In this document: positions 26,576 through 40,130 of the stretch, piece after piece | Position numbering within the stretch: the first letter of the stretch is position 1 | Layout of the letters: each line of letters begins with the position of its first letter | Assembly: GCA_009741485.1 (NCBI GenBank) | Contig: CM019216.1 | Coordinates: forward strand, 58,516,656-58,580,655 | Direction of reading: 5' to 3' | From: Malurus cyaneus samueli | Lineage: Eukaryota; Chordata; Aves; Passeriformes; Maluridae | DNA length: 64,000 nt | Notes under the pieces: model-generated | Told to the model about the DNA's origin: nothing | What the model saw: only the letters and a program-made list of their open reading frames with translations | The model's database searches: none | Made by a program: the position numbers and the translations under genes

Positions 26576-26599
26576 CATGCCAAAAGGAGCACCATAAGC
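26576..26599. repeat. Inverted repeat, right arm (24 bp)
   Basis: Exact reverse complement of 26407-26430. It ends one base before the first copy of the 103-bp direct repeat that flanks the N, which may be why the assembly broke here. Confidence 0.95.
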
Positions 26600-26600
26600 T

Positions 26601-26703
26601 CATGCACTACTAAACAAAACCTAGAACTGAACCCAGCTCCTGGAACTGATGTGTTGAACACATCCCCTTACTGGCTGGGGGCATTTCTTAACCTTGAAGA
26701 CAA
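26601..26703. repeat. 103-bp direct repeat, copy 1 (before the N)
   Basis: Identical to 26705-26807 except for one base (T at 26669, C at 26773). Both copies start CATGCACTACTAAACAAAAC and end CTTGAAGACAA, with only the N between them. The exact fit on either side of an N points to overlapping contig ends that were not merged. Confidence 0.97.
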
Positions 26704-26704
26704 N
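26704..26704. other. Assembly gap (single N)
   Basis: The only ambiguous base I noticed in the window. It lies exactly between two near-identical 103-bp copies and marks a contig join of unknown true length. Confidence 0.95.
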
Positions 26705-26807
26705 CATGCACTACTAAACAAAACCTAGAACTGAACCCAGCTCCTGGAACTGATGTGTTGAACACATCCCCTCACTGGCTGGGGGCATTTCTTAACCTTG
26801 AAGACAA
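26705..26807. repeat. 103-bp direct repeat, copy 2 (after the N)
   Basis: Second copy of 26601-26703, with one C/T difference. Likely the start of the next contig, possibly from the other haplotype. Confidence 0.97.
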
Positions 26808-29800
26808 AATTAAAAGATGCTTATAAATGATATTTTAGAGCCTAATGGCCCCAAAATTTTATCATTTCATGCATGAGACAACACAATTTTACTGGAATAT
26901 AAATAGCTTTCACTAGATTCTAAAGCCTTACAAAATGTGGTACTTTTGACATTGAATTTTTTGAGATGGCAGTAACATCAGGAAGGAAGCACATGATGGG
27001 AAAAAGAGTAACTAAACATGCAGTTAAATAATAAATAAATATTTAATTCATTAGTTTTAGACTTTCATGAAGAACTAGGAAAATAATATTATGTCAAACA
27101 CATCTCTGCACTAAATTATGAAGAGATATTATCCAGAAGGGACTTTAAATCAGATAAGGAACAACATGATTAAATAAATCCTGTCACCTCAGGGAAAAAA
27201 AAAAGAAATCAAGACTGACCCTGAAACCCCGAGGAAATCCATACCCACAAAATAAATCACAGTAAAGCTATGCCAGCTCTTTCATAAGAAAAAGACCAAC
27301 TGTAATTAGACTCTTTTAGACTATATCCTGTCCAAACTACTTCTATGGATGATGTTAATGACTTTGAGGAGGAAGTTACTGATTTACTTTCTTAGCTATT
27401 CTTACATTTTGCCTTGTGGGATTCTAAGACCCAAGAAGTATAGGTTCTTTTCATGTAAAGGTAATATTTGCAAGTTGCAGCTACAGGTCTGCTTGTATAT
27501 TGCTTGCGAAGGAAATTCAGGGTTTTAGTAACCTTTGTTTTATAGGCCTGTTACATTCAGTGCCAGTTTGATTGAAACTGTGCCAAAATTGAGATGAAAG
27601 AAATTACAAGACGCTAATTTATATATGTAAGTATTTGAGACATTATTAGAATAATTATTAAGAACAAAACCATTTTATTTTTATGAATAAGTTCTATCCA
27701 TTTCAAGATATTAATGCGTTACTACTCAGCCCACTTACATAAACTGAGATAAGCTAATAAACTACTAAATATTTACAAGAAAACTTTGATTATATTCTTA
27801 CATTCTAAGCATATTTACTTTGATAGCCTCAGTAGAATTCTGTAAAGAAAACTATCTCGTGCATTATGCAGTATTTGAAAAAATAAAAATAAATTCAAAT
27901 ACTTGTCATCAGGCATATTACCCTGCAAAGAGTTTTCTTTCAGATTATAAAAGAATTCTGAATCAAAATTGTAACTGATGTCTCTTGCTCTTGTCTTGAT
28001 GCCAGTCATCTATTCAAAGTGGACAGATTTTTGCAGTTTTTATATAATAGCTTCTCATAACAGTTACATTTATTTTCTATATGCATTTCCTCCTTCTTTT
28101 CCTACTCTTTTGTATTTCTTATTTGATGATTAGTCATGAAGAAATTCAGGTCATGTGTAAATATATACTATTTGTTTCTCTTTAGTCACAGTGAGGAAAA
28201 CAACATGGTAATAAAATATCACAACTAACATTATTCTTCAAATCCTAGCTACTGCCTATTTAACAAACCTTACTTTAAACACATCACAGTCTGTTTTTTC
28301 CAAGTACAACTCTCTAGGATGTCACCAGTCTGTAACATTAGCCTAATATTCAAGTCAAATACTTTCTAGCACAGGTTCTTTTATTGCTCTTTCTTCATAG
28401 GGTCAACTGGACACTGGATAGTCTATTTCTGGACAAAAAACATTTTAGCATAGTGTATTGTTGAAGCATCAGGGATGAATATCTTTCAAATTAGTTGTAA
28501 GAGGATTGGAACTACTGAATGACATTTGAATATAATCTTGGACTTTGTCACTCTCAGTGCATTGGTTGGTTGAGCATTTTGTTGTTGATGTTTCTTTTTC
28601 TTTCCTTTGGACCTTATTTTAACTGTGACACATCTTGCTACTACTTAGGAACATTTGAATAATAGGTATTCCTTTGAGAAGGCAGCAAGTAATCTGACTC
28701 ACTGAAGGCAATTATTCTAACAACTGTAGGTAGAACATAATCCTCCAGCCCTTGCTTCACTTGCATGTGAAATGAGATGTGTGCAGAAGTATCCTGAAAA
28801 ATATCAATATGTGTAAAGCCACTTAAAAGCCTGTGAGATTCATTTATTTTCTAGGTATTTTTACCTACCCAACAGCCAAAATTTATTTTTGTATAAAAAG
28901 GAATATTTGTGCGCTGTGCAAATCATCTGCAAATTGATCTTACAGGAGCCTTATCTATGTAAATGCTTTTTTTTGAAGGTACTTTAAAATATTGCAACAT
29001 ATTTATAAAATTCAAAATCTATATGCAATCTATATTCAACTATAGAAGATGAAACAAATACAAAATTATGGACTGCTGAAGAAAAAAAAAAAAGACCACA
29101 AGAAAACTAAGCCTGTTTTACAGACCTACTAATTGCTGAGACTTTGGCTGCCACCATAGAAAGCCAAACGACTTGCAAGCGGGTTTGATTTGTGTGTAAA
29201 ACTGAAATACAGTGTAGCTTTGTGAAAAGGTCCATTGAGACACATGACCAAGTTTTTAAACTACTTTTACCCCTTGAAAGTTCTGACATTAAAAACAAAC
29301 AAAAATGTACTCCAACTTGGCATGATCTATTTCAACAGGGTGGGGAAAGTGCAGTGCTATTTTCCAATATCCAGACATAATCAATGAAGTTAAGGTGAAT
29401 TCGTTTGCGAATCACGTCAGAGACCATTATAGCCAAGTTGAAAGCCAATAAGGGAAACTAAGTCACTCTATCTTGCCAACAACTGCTTTTTCAAGTACCA
29501 GGAAACTGTAGAACAATCAGAGTATTTTCAAGAAAAAGGGATAGGCAACCTTGCTACTTCATAAGTATTCTGCTGCAGTTTGATGTGGGGAATAACAGAA
29601 GTGGTAAGAAGATTAAAAAAAATAAAAACCAAACCAGAAATATATTCATAAATACCAAGAACAATTTCAGCTGCGAACTGAAAACCTCTTTGCAGTAAAC
29701 AAAAATTACAAACTCCAAGGATTATTGATTACTGATATGATTAAGGACTATCACTGCAATAGTGCTGGAAACATAGCGATCTTAAAAAATAACAGACAAA

Positions 29801-30091
29801 ATATTTCTATAAGAGCATCATTCATGAAATCAACCCCACTAATTGCAAGATTGCATCAGAAATACTCACGAAAATGCTTAAGGAAGTCACATTCAGATAT
29901 ACTTTTTTTGTTTATTGTCCCCAACCTCCTTCCTTTCTTTATTTCTCTTCAGTGAGTTTAGATAAACTTCTTACTCTGTCCATATTGACTGAGAGAATAT
30001 TTCCTTGAAGGGCTATATTAAATTCCATACAACTAGTGATGTTATGTAAAGAGCTTAGACTGTGTAAAATACTTTGATTTTATCACTTTCT
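26808..30091. other. Unassigned AT-rich sequence
   Basis: No gene or repeat family recognised. Short frames at 27815-28009, 29107-29380 and 29725-29955 have no domain or splice context. Confidence 0.55.
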
Positions 30092-30182
30092 AGGGGAAGG
30101 TGTCCTTGACCATGGCAGAGGTGCTGGAACTAGATGATGCTGTAAATCCCTTCCAACCTAAATCAGCCTACATTTTATGTTG
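30092..30182 (+). mobile_element. CR1 LINE 3' scrap, plus strand
   Basis: GGAAGGTGTCCTTGACCATGGCAG, GGAACTAGATGATG and CCCTTCCAACCTAA, in that order, are the last part of the CR1 3' region in sense. The terminal tail is not preserved. About 90 bp remain. Confidence 0.75.
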
Positions 30183-33100
30183 TTTATATGGTCTCATGGA
30201 ATAATTTTATGAGGTGCCACATCTTGATTTTATTGACCAGACTGTAGGCTTTAATTTGGAGAAAAACCCCAACATCCTTTGCACAACCTTGCCCCTGATC
30301 TAGATAAAACCATGTACAGTGACAGATACGGAGTAATCAATTTGTTTGTTTTCATAAATTAGAAAATTATTACTTGGGTTGTCATGTGGCAGCAAAAGTC
30401 CAGTGTGGTCTGTCAAGTGCCTCCATCTCATCAAATTTTCTAGAGCTGAGCTGATTAAAAACCATGCCTGGAACTAAAGAGTTAAAGATTGTCAGCTACT
30501 GCTACCTGGAAAAGGGAAATATAAGAGATGCACCATTATACATGAATGATTTAAAGGATGACAAATAAAGGAAAAAAAGAAAGCACAGATTAAGTAGGAT
30601 CTGCTGGGAGCAAAAGCATTTTAGAGAAGGACAAAAGAAGCTGCCCTTCCCCTGAGCTTTAGGTTTAATTCTGTCTGTCTTCTATAGATGGATAGAAGTG
30701 TAGTCGATGATTAAGTCTGTGATATCAGGGACAGCATTATTCTGTGACATATTCACTTCCCAGATATATCTTGATAAATGAATGAGAACAGTAATGCTGG
30801 TGGGCAGTAATTCTCAGATGTGAAACTTTTCTGTATCAAATAGTCCCCAAATCAGTCAGAACAAATGATGATATTTGTACTGAAGCATTGGGAAGAAATG
30901 CAGAAATTACAGAGGACCTTGGAAACACACCATCACAAGAAGGTTTATTTTAAGTCAAACAGCAAGCAAAACTAGATTTGTAACTAAAGTTTCAATTTTG
31001 GAGGAACAAACCTGAATAAATTTAAATAACAAGCTTGTGAAACCATCTGGGGACAAGTAAGGTACTTTGATACTTGAGAATGCAAAACATTTGGAAATAC
31101 TTTCAAAACAAAGATGGAAACATGCCAGAATAAACAAAAAAAATCGCTGAAATTTATATTTGAAAAAGGGAAATGGTAAGAAACAGTATCAGCTCAAACA
31201 TCTCAACAGTTTTAGAAAGAATAAGTAACAGAATTTTAAAGACTAGAGCAGGAAGAAAATAATTTGCAGGAACATCAATCATGGGGGAAGTCAAAAACTT
31301 CTGAAGGGGTTTAGACTGCAGTTTCGGATGCTATTCAGCTAAACAAAGTAGAAATAAGTAACAAAATAAAGTTCTTAAAAGTTAAAGTGCTGGAGACAAC
31401 CAGCTTCAGTATGGTCTTCAAACTTCGTCACCTTGTAGAATGGGAAGATTTTTTGCAGAGTAGCCCCCTGTCTTTTCTGCAGCCGATTCTAAGTAAACTG
31501 GTCATTGGTAAGTCCTAGAATGGGGCTTGGGACATACCCACCTCCCTTAAAGATCACACTCCCTGGAACAGGATCACCATATGTCTTCCCATGAAGCTTT
31601 ACACTTCAGTTCTGTGTGCCTTCTGTTTGTTTTGGAATTGAGTTAATGTGCTAAGAGTGCTCCATGGAATGGCACACACCATCATCCAGGCTTTACCCAC
31701 CTGTGCCTTCTTCTCTGAATTTGCAGTCTACAGACTTGGCTGCAGTTTTAATGTGTCAACATTTGATTTCATCAGAAACCATTAGCTTGTATGAAATAGA
31801 TGCACCACTAATTACCTGCTTTTTACTGCTTGCTGGCAGAACATAAGGAATGACAAGTTCAAAGGGAAGTACTAGAAAGTCTGATAAAGGCCCACCTAGA
31901 TGGGATTAGATATTTTTGTAATTTGCATGCCCCTTTGCTGTTTCTCTTGTGTGAATACTTGTTTTCAGGGTTGCCTCTTTTGCTGTTATGAATAAATGTT
32001 TTCATGTGTATTTTGCACTTCGCTTGGTGCAAATTAGGCATAAATTCAGGCAAATAGACAACAGCTAGACATTTCTTACCTAAGACTGTAGGAAATGAGA
32101 CAAACCATACACATGGTGCACCTCCCTGGTGTATTATTGAATGTAACATGGTAGGTGACTTTACTGAAAAATCCCTTAAGTCACATGAAACCTGTCACAG
32201 CCCTGTAAATTGGGCATAATTTATTACCTAAATTATTCTTGTTTCTATGGCTTGTTCTGAAGTTGGCACAAGCATAACTGCCGTAGCTCTGGCTGCACTT
32301 TTCACAGAAGTGCTGATGGCTGGTGAGTTATCCAAGCAAGTATGAAACAGACACTGCTTTGCAGCAGGCTGATTCACCCCTTATACTGCTTTGTTATAAA
32401 ATGCTTTTCTTTTCACTACAGTTTGTTGGCCAAAACAGAAACCTGACACTCTGAGGTGCTACCTGCTTCTGCCTACAACTATTTCTCTGAGAGCACCTGC
32501 TTAATTATTGTTCAGCCCTTTTGTTTTGCTATCAACTGCAGTGCTAATTGTTTTTATGTCTCTTCATCTTTTTACTCGAAATGGTTGCTACTAGAATCAG
32601 TGAATAGCTGATGGATCAACCATCTAATTTTTGTTTAATTTTTTATTGATTGAAAATAGATGGGAAAGGATGATTTAATGACAGTATAAGTGCACACACA
32701 TACACACAAAAATGGTAGCCTTGTGATTCCTCCCACTGCCATCCAAAAAATATCTAGGTTTCTGCTTTCACTCAGTTCCTTTCCAGTCATGGGACAATAC
32801 AGTGTGAGAACTGAAAACAGTGAGCAGTACAGATGGCCAGGGGGTCACAGTAGCAGCACAGTGTCTGGAGAGGCAGGAAAACCTGCTGAAAACAGAGCAA
32901 AGGCATTGCTCTTTCTCCCAGCAGTACTGGAATGGTGCTGTGTACTTTTTCAGTGCCCACCACTGAACACTGGGACAGGTGAGTCCTTGATGGTCAGCAG
33001 AATATATTGCACAGGCTCTCTTGCAATATGAATGGAAAAATTGATAGAGATACAGATTTTTAAGCATTTTTTTCTAACCATGTAATCAGTTTCTCAGGAA

Positions 33101-36100
33101 TAATTGGTATTAAGTAATTTATCTTGTGAATGGAGCTTAATATTTAGTAATTTATGATTACTTGGCACTGCAGGTGGAGTGTGGAACTGGCTGGAAAAGA
33201 ACATGGATTTACCGACTTCACTTTAGATAAGGGGTAACTCCTCACATGTTACTGAAATATTAGGATGTGAAGTTGTAACTCTTTCATGGGGACCCTCTTT
33301 CTGTCTTTGCTGTGATGTTAAAATTCTCCCTTCATAGTACATCTGAGTTAGGTCTGTGGAGGGGTGCACTAGGAGAATCCACGTTGCATCTCTTATATTC
33401 TTCAAAGGCCTCAGAAACAGAAGCCACTCAAAATAATCTCCATATGCAGTGAGAAAATATCCTTCTGGTAGCAGTACAAGTCTTAAAAACTCCAAGATGT
33501 AAACAATGTTTTCTTCATTTGTTTACTCTCATGCTTATAAATGCTTTGATTCAAGTTAATTTTTATAGATAAAGGCTGCAATTACAGCATGACACTTAAA
33601 TTCATACAAATCTGGTTGTTTATAAAAGAATCCCTTCCTCCATACTGCTGCCAGCTAAGAGGTCTATACTGAGCTTTTGTTTGTGAAGTCTTGTACAGTT
33701 GGTATCATTATGTACTTTCTATTCGGAATGTGAGTGATGGATAATAGAGAAAAAATGAGCTGTTTTGAAAAAAATAACACAAAAACAAAATAATTAAACA
33801 AACTTATAAGGTGTGCTCAGAAAGCCAGTGAAAATGACTAAATGATGACATGACAGTTAGCAGTGGCATCCATAAATGCAGTCACTTATATGTAGGGCAA
33901 TTAATAACTACTGCATCCTGATTCTTATACTCTGCTGGAACTAAAAATATGTATTTATTTTGCCGAGTTCTTGAATTTTGAATTAGTGACAAAAATACTT
34001 GTCAACATCTTTTTTTCCTCTCCATTGCATTCTTTACCAAGAAGCAGGTCTGCCTTTCAAGAATAGATAATTTATAAAAATTATTCCTTTTGTGCCCTAT
34101 GGTCATATTCCTGTAGTGTATTTTGTATATGATAATTTTATTTTATTACTAGAGAAACATGGGGAGTATTAGATGTGATAAATGTGTCTTCTCTAACAAA
34201 AAAATATTTTCCAGAACTATTTCAGTTGCCAATGTTATCAAAGGGTGTGAAAATGTCTATTCCTTTCAACCTTTTCTCCTTCTTTCTCAGAAAACTGTGT
34301 GGATGATAAAAATTCAGTTTAGTCTGGGAGCTTTAATAACTGAGTTTTTTCAATAAATATACACAGAGGTAGACCCAGATCACTGAGAATTTCTCAAATG
34401 GCTTTTCACCTTTTCAAAAAGAGACTTTTTTACATTCAAGATTATTTTAACTAGCATTTTTCAAATTAAGTTTTTTTAGTTCGGGTTATGTTTTTATAGA
34501 ATGACTCATGCCTCCCCCTTCCCACTGCAGCCTTAATTAAACAGCTTGTTGTTAAATTTCAGTTCAGAATCAATGTGTAGCTATGGGTGGACAAGGGGGA
34601 CAAACATTTTAGACAAGACAGGATTTCAAACTAACGTAGTTTCTCACGGCTAAGGATTGGAATGTAGAGTGCCATTTTGTCTAATCTCTTTTCTGAAAAT
34701 GTTGTCCTTATTCTTTGGGTGATAGTGTCAAGACAAGAACCAAACAATAATCCTTCACCTCCCCTTCCTGGCCAAAATGGCAGACACTACTGAACTTTGC
34801 AGTGCTCAGTGCTTGTCTTCCACAGTGGAGCAGTATGAAGCTGTCAGTAGTAAAGTTGCACCTAAGAAGGGCTCCTTTTCCAAGAGTGGATAGGATGACT
34901 ATTTATTTATTATTAGTCTGAAGAGTTATGAACCCATTCTGTTATTTGTGCTTTGTAACTCAGAGACCATTCCTGAGTGTTGCACACACTTGTTCTGATC
35001 CCGCTTGATTGAGTGGGCTTGGTGTGGAGCACGTCAGGATATAAATTTGGGTTAAAAACAGATTCCAGTAGATGTAACCAAGCCTTCACTACAGAAAAAC
35101 CTCTCCATAATCTACCTCACATCTCCTGGCGTGAGTACCTCACATGTCAAGATAACTGCACTTCATGAATAACCTTTCATAGTAACCATCCTGATAATGC
35201 TGTAGAAAAACATTATTGCACAAAATTATTTTTCTCTCAATTTGAGCTGACAGAATACAATTCCAGCAGGGAAGTTATTTGTTTGGCTGGAGTAATCGCG
35301 TCTTGAAAAGAAATTGAATGGAGTTATTGTGTCCGGTTCAGGGGCTGAGTCTTGGGAATTTGGAAAAGGCCTGCCTGCATTTTTCTTTTAGACTTTGGTT
35401 CAATGAAGGTCATTTCATGGGGAGTCTGTGAAAGGATAAAATCTGGTTCCAGTGACAAAAACTTTTGTCAGAAATCCTTAAACTGAATTTATAACTCAGC
35501 TTCTTACTCTGCTATGCATAAGTGTAAAATTACTTTTAATAACTGTTCTACTGCAATTTGATGTTAAATGAATGTAAACTGACGCTGATAAATGTTTGTG
35601 ATAAAACAGAGATAAAGATTTGTGCTGCAACTATTTTTTTTGGCAAAATAGCCAAGGATCATATAGTTCACAGTAAATGTCTTTAGCTCAGTTCTGAAGT
35701 ACTAGTTTTTGATATTTTAAACAGTTTCTAAAGGTGAACAATTTATTCTTAGTCTAGTGATATAAAGTCTCAAAGGCAACCTGGTCAGAGAAAATGAAGC
35801 CTTATTCTAATCTTAATTTAGATCCTTTAAAATAGATACATAAGTTTCATTGTGATAAAGTAGCAAATTAAATAATCATGCTGGAACCCATTCCTAGATT
35901 TAAATACAGAATATTGGCTTACATTGCCTTACTTTGCAATAAATTTTTAGCTAAGCCTTTCTCAATATTTTCAAGGAAGTCCCCAAAGAAATTATTTCCT
36001 TTATATCTATGTAAAGATATTAAATTATGTGCCATATGCCATTTAAATTGCAAAGCTATATAAAAGTCTACACACAGTACTCAGAGGTATAACTAGACAT

Positions 36101-38776
36101 TTGATCCATGTTCTTCCTTGTAAATCCACAGAATAGTAGTTAGGAGAAATTGAAAGGTTTTGGAAGCTATTATTCTCAATGATTCAGTGGAGCCACCATC
36201 TTCTGGCACAATAGAAATTAAATGACAATTTGAAATAGGGAATAGGGAAGTTGTTTAATAATTCCACTGATTAAATTCTACCAGAAAATAAGGTAGATGC
36301 AGAGTATTAAGGAAATATACATTATTATTTAATTAAGAAAGGCCTATATGAAGGTAACCTGATGTTATTTTAGAATATTAGATTAGTTATTGAAAAAAGC
36401 AGATGTAAAGCTTATTTTTATAATTTCATCACTGCTGTTTTGTTGTTGTTTGGTATGGTTTTATTGGGGGTTAGAAATGACATCTTTCAAAGCTTTTGTT
36501 AAAAAGAAAAGTTGTATTCCATATTTTATGGAAGCCTTATGGAAGTTTTGTTCTTAAATTCTGGTGGTTCAAAGTTGACTGCAAATCAGAAGAGAAACTG
36601 TACATGACTTTGACACAGCATTGCATTTTTTGTTTGCTGTCTGTTTTGAAACTGTGATTTCCAACATAAATTCGCCATGGAAATATATAATGACTACAGA
36701 GATGAAACAACCAGAAGCTTAAAGTAAACTGAGAATTTTTGTGGCCCAAAATAAATGAAATACAAAAAGAGAGATAGTTTTATATTCTAATAGTTAAAGT
36801 TAGGGTTTTTAAATTATTGCTATGAATATTAGTATAAAATAAGATTCCTAACTTTTTGCAGCTAAGGAATTTTTAATCTGCAGAACTACAGAGTGTTCTG
36901 TTTGTAGCCCTTTTTATTTCTGTCTCTAGTGGCAATCCTTGTCTCTTTTCCTCCCAACCACCTCTTGACTCTCTCCAATTCTCCGTGTTGATGGGGACAT
37001 GGTACCCATGCAAGATGTAGCCCCAGACAGAAGGGGAATTATATGACTCAGAGCTCTACAAAATTCTTACTGATTTTATGCCCAGGCATGATTTTTTTTT
37101 CCTGTGGCAGTGCTCTCTTGAGACTGGAAAAGAAACTCAGAGTCCTGCTGGACAAAGTAATGTAGTATCTTCACATGCTAGATGATGAAAGGAGGGTTGT
37201 GTTTCCAGCTTCTTAACTGCCCAGGTTGGTAGAGTTTTACTGTTTCCATCTTCTTCCTTTCCTAAAGAATTATGTGTATAGCCATTTATTTCACGCATAG
37301 GAAAACAGAAGCACAAGTTGATTTAAATATAGGTAGAGAATGACTTCTGTGATTTTTAACTCTGCATATGGTTTGCTTTGCTATAACTACCAGAATGAAA
37401 AGCTGAAGAATAGGACAATAATAAATAAATAAAAGACCATGTCTTACAGTGTTTACCTTGAGTATAACATCTCTTCAGCATGCAGGTTTAAAAAAATGTT
37501 GACTTTTTTCAAAAATCTGTGAGCTGTAAAATAATCAACTCTAGCAGTGTGGGCATAATGAATTTAGAAAGACCTCATGGGAAATCAATAAAAGTATTTG
37601 TTTTGATGTTTGAACATAGAATAGAAAACCAAAGACTTATATCAAAGATAAAAACTTACTTCAGCAGAAAAAAATGTCTGCTGTAAACATTTCATATGTT
37701 GTCCCAGCAGTGCTGGCGCACATTTTATTACAGCTGATGCAGGAAACAATCTTCACTGTGCTCCTGTAGTCTCTAACGACTCAGCTGAAGACAAGAACAG
37801 AATCTGAGTTTCAAAACCTGGTGACAAGATAGTTTGGGGAGTGAAGAGGTTGCACCCTGGGAAGATAATTAAATTATGTTTCCCTCTGGTGATCTTCACT
37901 ACATGACAACAAAACACACTAAATAGACTGAAGTTCTGAATGGACTAATTCTTAAGGCACAGATTATCCCTGGTGGAAAATGGGACCTCTTGTCATGGCA
38001 TAGATAGGTCTGGAGTAGGAATAGTTATATGCTTTCTCTTTAAATAACTAAAAAGTTTCAAATATTAACTTGTATTTGAATTTCAGAATTTGTACACAAA
38101 CATGCATTCAACCTCAGTACCAACAACTGCAGCAAAATATCTGTCAATGAAGTAACACTAAGCAGTTAATTTTGAGTCTCTAAACTGCAATGAATTTCCA
38201 AATAAACTGCTCTGCAAAAGTAGGTAGGTACGTTTGTCAGGGAAAGCTGAAAAGTAGTTGTTGAAGTTATTTATATCTTGCCTGAGTTTCAGGTGCATTT
38301 GGACAAAACAACAAAAACCCAGCAGGCAGTGCAGAACTACTTATTTTATTTTTAGACGAAGGTGAACATGACCTGCATAAAACGAAACTGAATTTGGATT
38401 AAGAACAAAGATCTTCAGATTTCAGGGGTGAAGAAGGATTTGTCATTTAATAGTTCAGTTCAAAAGCTGCATTTTCTATGATTGATATTTTCAAGGCTTT
38501 AGCTCTACTTTTAATTATGAAACTAAATCCTGTTACAAAGTAATTTTTGCTTTGTATTGGTTTGGCTTATTTACATTATTACTTATGAAGACCGAAAAAA
38601 ACCATACATTTTATCTTCTGTGAACTTGGTGAGATATTCCCACTCCCATCTTCTTTGATAGGACATGATGACTGATAAAGCTTATGTCCTATAATTTTTG
38701 TCTATTTTCCTTCCTCAGAGACTGTCCTATTGCTTCTCTTTATTTTCTGCTTCTCTTGTTGCTAATTTATCTACAG
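30183..38776. other. Unassigned AT-rich sequence, gene-free by inspection
   Basis: No gene, RNA gene or clear repeat recognised. Slightly GC-richer patches at about 31380-31700, 32690-33010 and 34500-35050 could be conserved noncoding sequence or old repeats; nothing in them identifies a function. A CACACACATACACACA microsatellite start lies near 32692-32707. Confidence 0.5.
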
Positions 38777-38965
38777 GAAATAACGGGATGCAGATACACC
38801 TTCAGCAGGACATCTGTTACAGCTGCACTGGGACAGCAGACAGGGGAGGCTCCCAGCCTGTCCTTCCTTTATCTCCCTTGTGCTGTCCCCCAGGGTTGTC
38901 CACTTCACCTCTTCCTGGTTTTAACTCTCTTTCTGTAAATAAATATGTTTTGAATACTCAAAGCA
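38777..38965 (+). other. Exon-like patch with polyadenylation signal (candidate terminal exon)
   Basis: A long pyrimidine-rich stretch (about 38700-38775) ends in CTACAG at 38771-38776, a good 3' splice-site shape. A GC-richer segment of about 160 bp follows, then AATAAA at about 38938-38943. That order is what a last exon of a spliced RNA would show. Two overlapping frames (84 and 94 codons) cover it but neither has a recognisable domain. The fragment reading AVPQGCPL faintly recalls the VPQGSVLGP motif of LINE reverse transcriptases, so it may instead be a decayed CR1 piece. Confidence 0.25.
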
Positions 38966-39839
38966 ATGAATGTATTGAATAAGTAAAATATGACTGAAAT
39001 GCCTTTTTAAGACCCCATTTTTCAGCTTAACATCTGAAGGTGTACTATCAAATTAAATTTTAAATATTCTAACTTACCAGAAAAAAAAGTTTGCTATTGG
39101 ACAAGAGTGGATAACATATTGCCTTTTCTCTTCTATGTGTATTACTAATTCACTTTTTTTGTACCGCCTTCTTTTCCATACTATCACAAAACGCAGGATT
39201 CCTCCACAAGATCTGCACTGTTCCTTTGATTATTTTTCTCTGCTTATTATGAAGAGTTTGAGAAGAGATAACCAAAGTTTCAGCAGCTCTTCCTCCACTT
39301 CCAAGATGTATTTTCTGCTGTGGAAGTGCTGTTATTTATTTACTGACTTTTTCACATCCAAGCACCTAAGGCTGTGAGGAAGAAATTATTTTTTAAATTC
39401 CTTTAAAAGATGTGTTTTGGAGTCCTTCTTTTTCAGTTTTCTCTTCCAGCTGGCTTTGGTTTACGTATATACCAGACAAATTTACTTCCTCTTGAATTTC
39501 TTAGATGTAAGTAGTCACATAATTTCTGGTCAGCTGTGAAGAAGAAGTAGAAAATAGTCAAAGAGTTAATTTCATTTCTATGAAGAAAATGTGCCAGCTC
39601 TTTGCAGATTGCTGGATGAGTGCCGACTGTCCCCAGAGATGTTCTGTTGGAGAGAGTCACTCCAATCTATTATTTTAGATTAACCCTCTCTATAAGCTCT
39701 CTAAAGACTCTATATCCTTTGGAAGGTTTTGAAATATATGTGTGAACAATCCTTTTGGGAATTAAGTCAATACTACTTTTGTAATAGAGATATAACAACA
39801 AAAACTTCATATTTACAAAAAAATCCCATCAAAATTTTG
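38966..39839. other. Unassigned AT-rich sequence
   Basis: No gene or repeat recognised. Confidence 0.55.
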
Positions 39840-40130
39840 AAATGTTTTTGTCCCGTTTGTTGAGGAATTCTTTCAGTGCAGGTATCTGGGTGAGCAGCTG
39901 CAGTAGGAACTACAGATTGAGCTCTGGGTGATGGGAGCCCCAGGTAAGAGACCATGAGCTGCTGACCCTTTCCAAAATGAAGGCCACAGGGACCTGTGTC
40001 CCAGCCAAGTGAATGGACACTCAGGGACAGGACAGGAGGTGACAACCCCCAGACTATCTCCCACTTAGCCTGAGGGTGTACCCAGGGTTCTTTTGTTCAG
40101 GGTGTCTCCTCGGAGGCACTAGCTCAAGAT
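39840..40130. other. GC-richer island, possibly degraded repeat
   Basis: Composition shifts from AT-rich to GC-rich over roughly 39880-40120, with sharp return to background. A minus-strand frame of 90 codons (39773-40045) spans it but has no domain. The right end (GGTTCTTTTGTTCAGGGTGTCTC) has the look of a bird LTR piece. I could not find TG...CA ends or a target duplication, so the assignment stays open. Confidence 0.3.

Noticed and set aside
31483..31507. 25-nt micro-exon between TCTTTTCTGCAG and GTAAGT
   Set aside because: Site shapes are good, but such pairs occur often by chance and no neighbouring exon was found.
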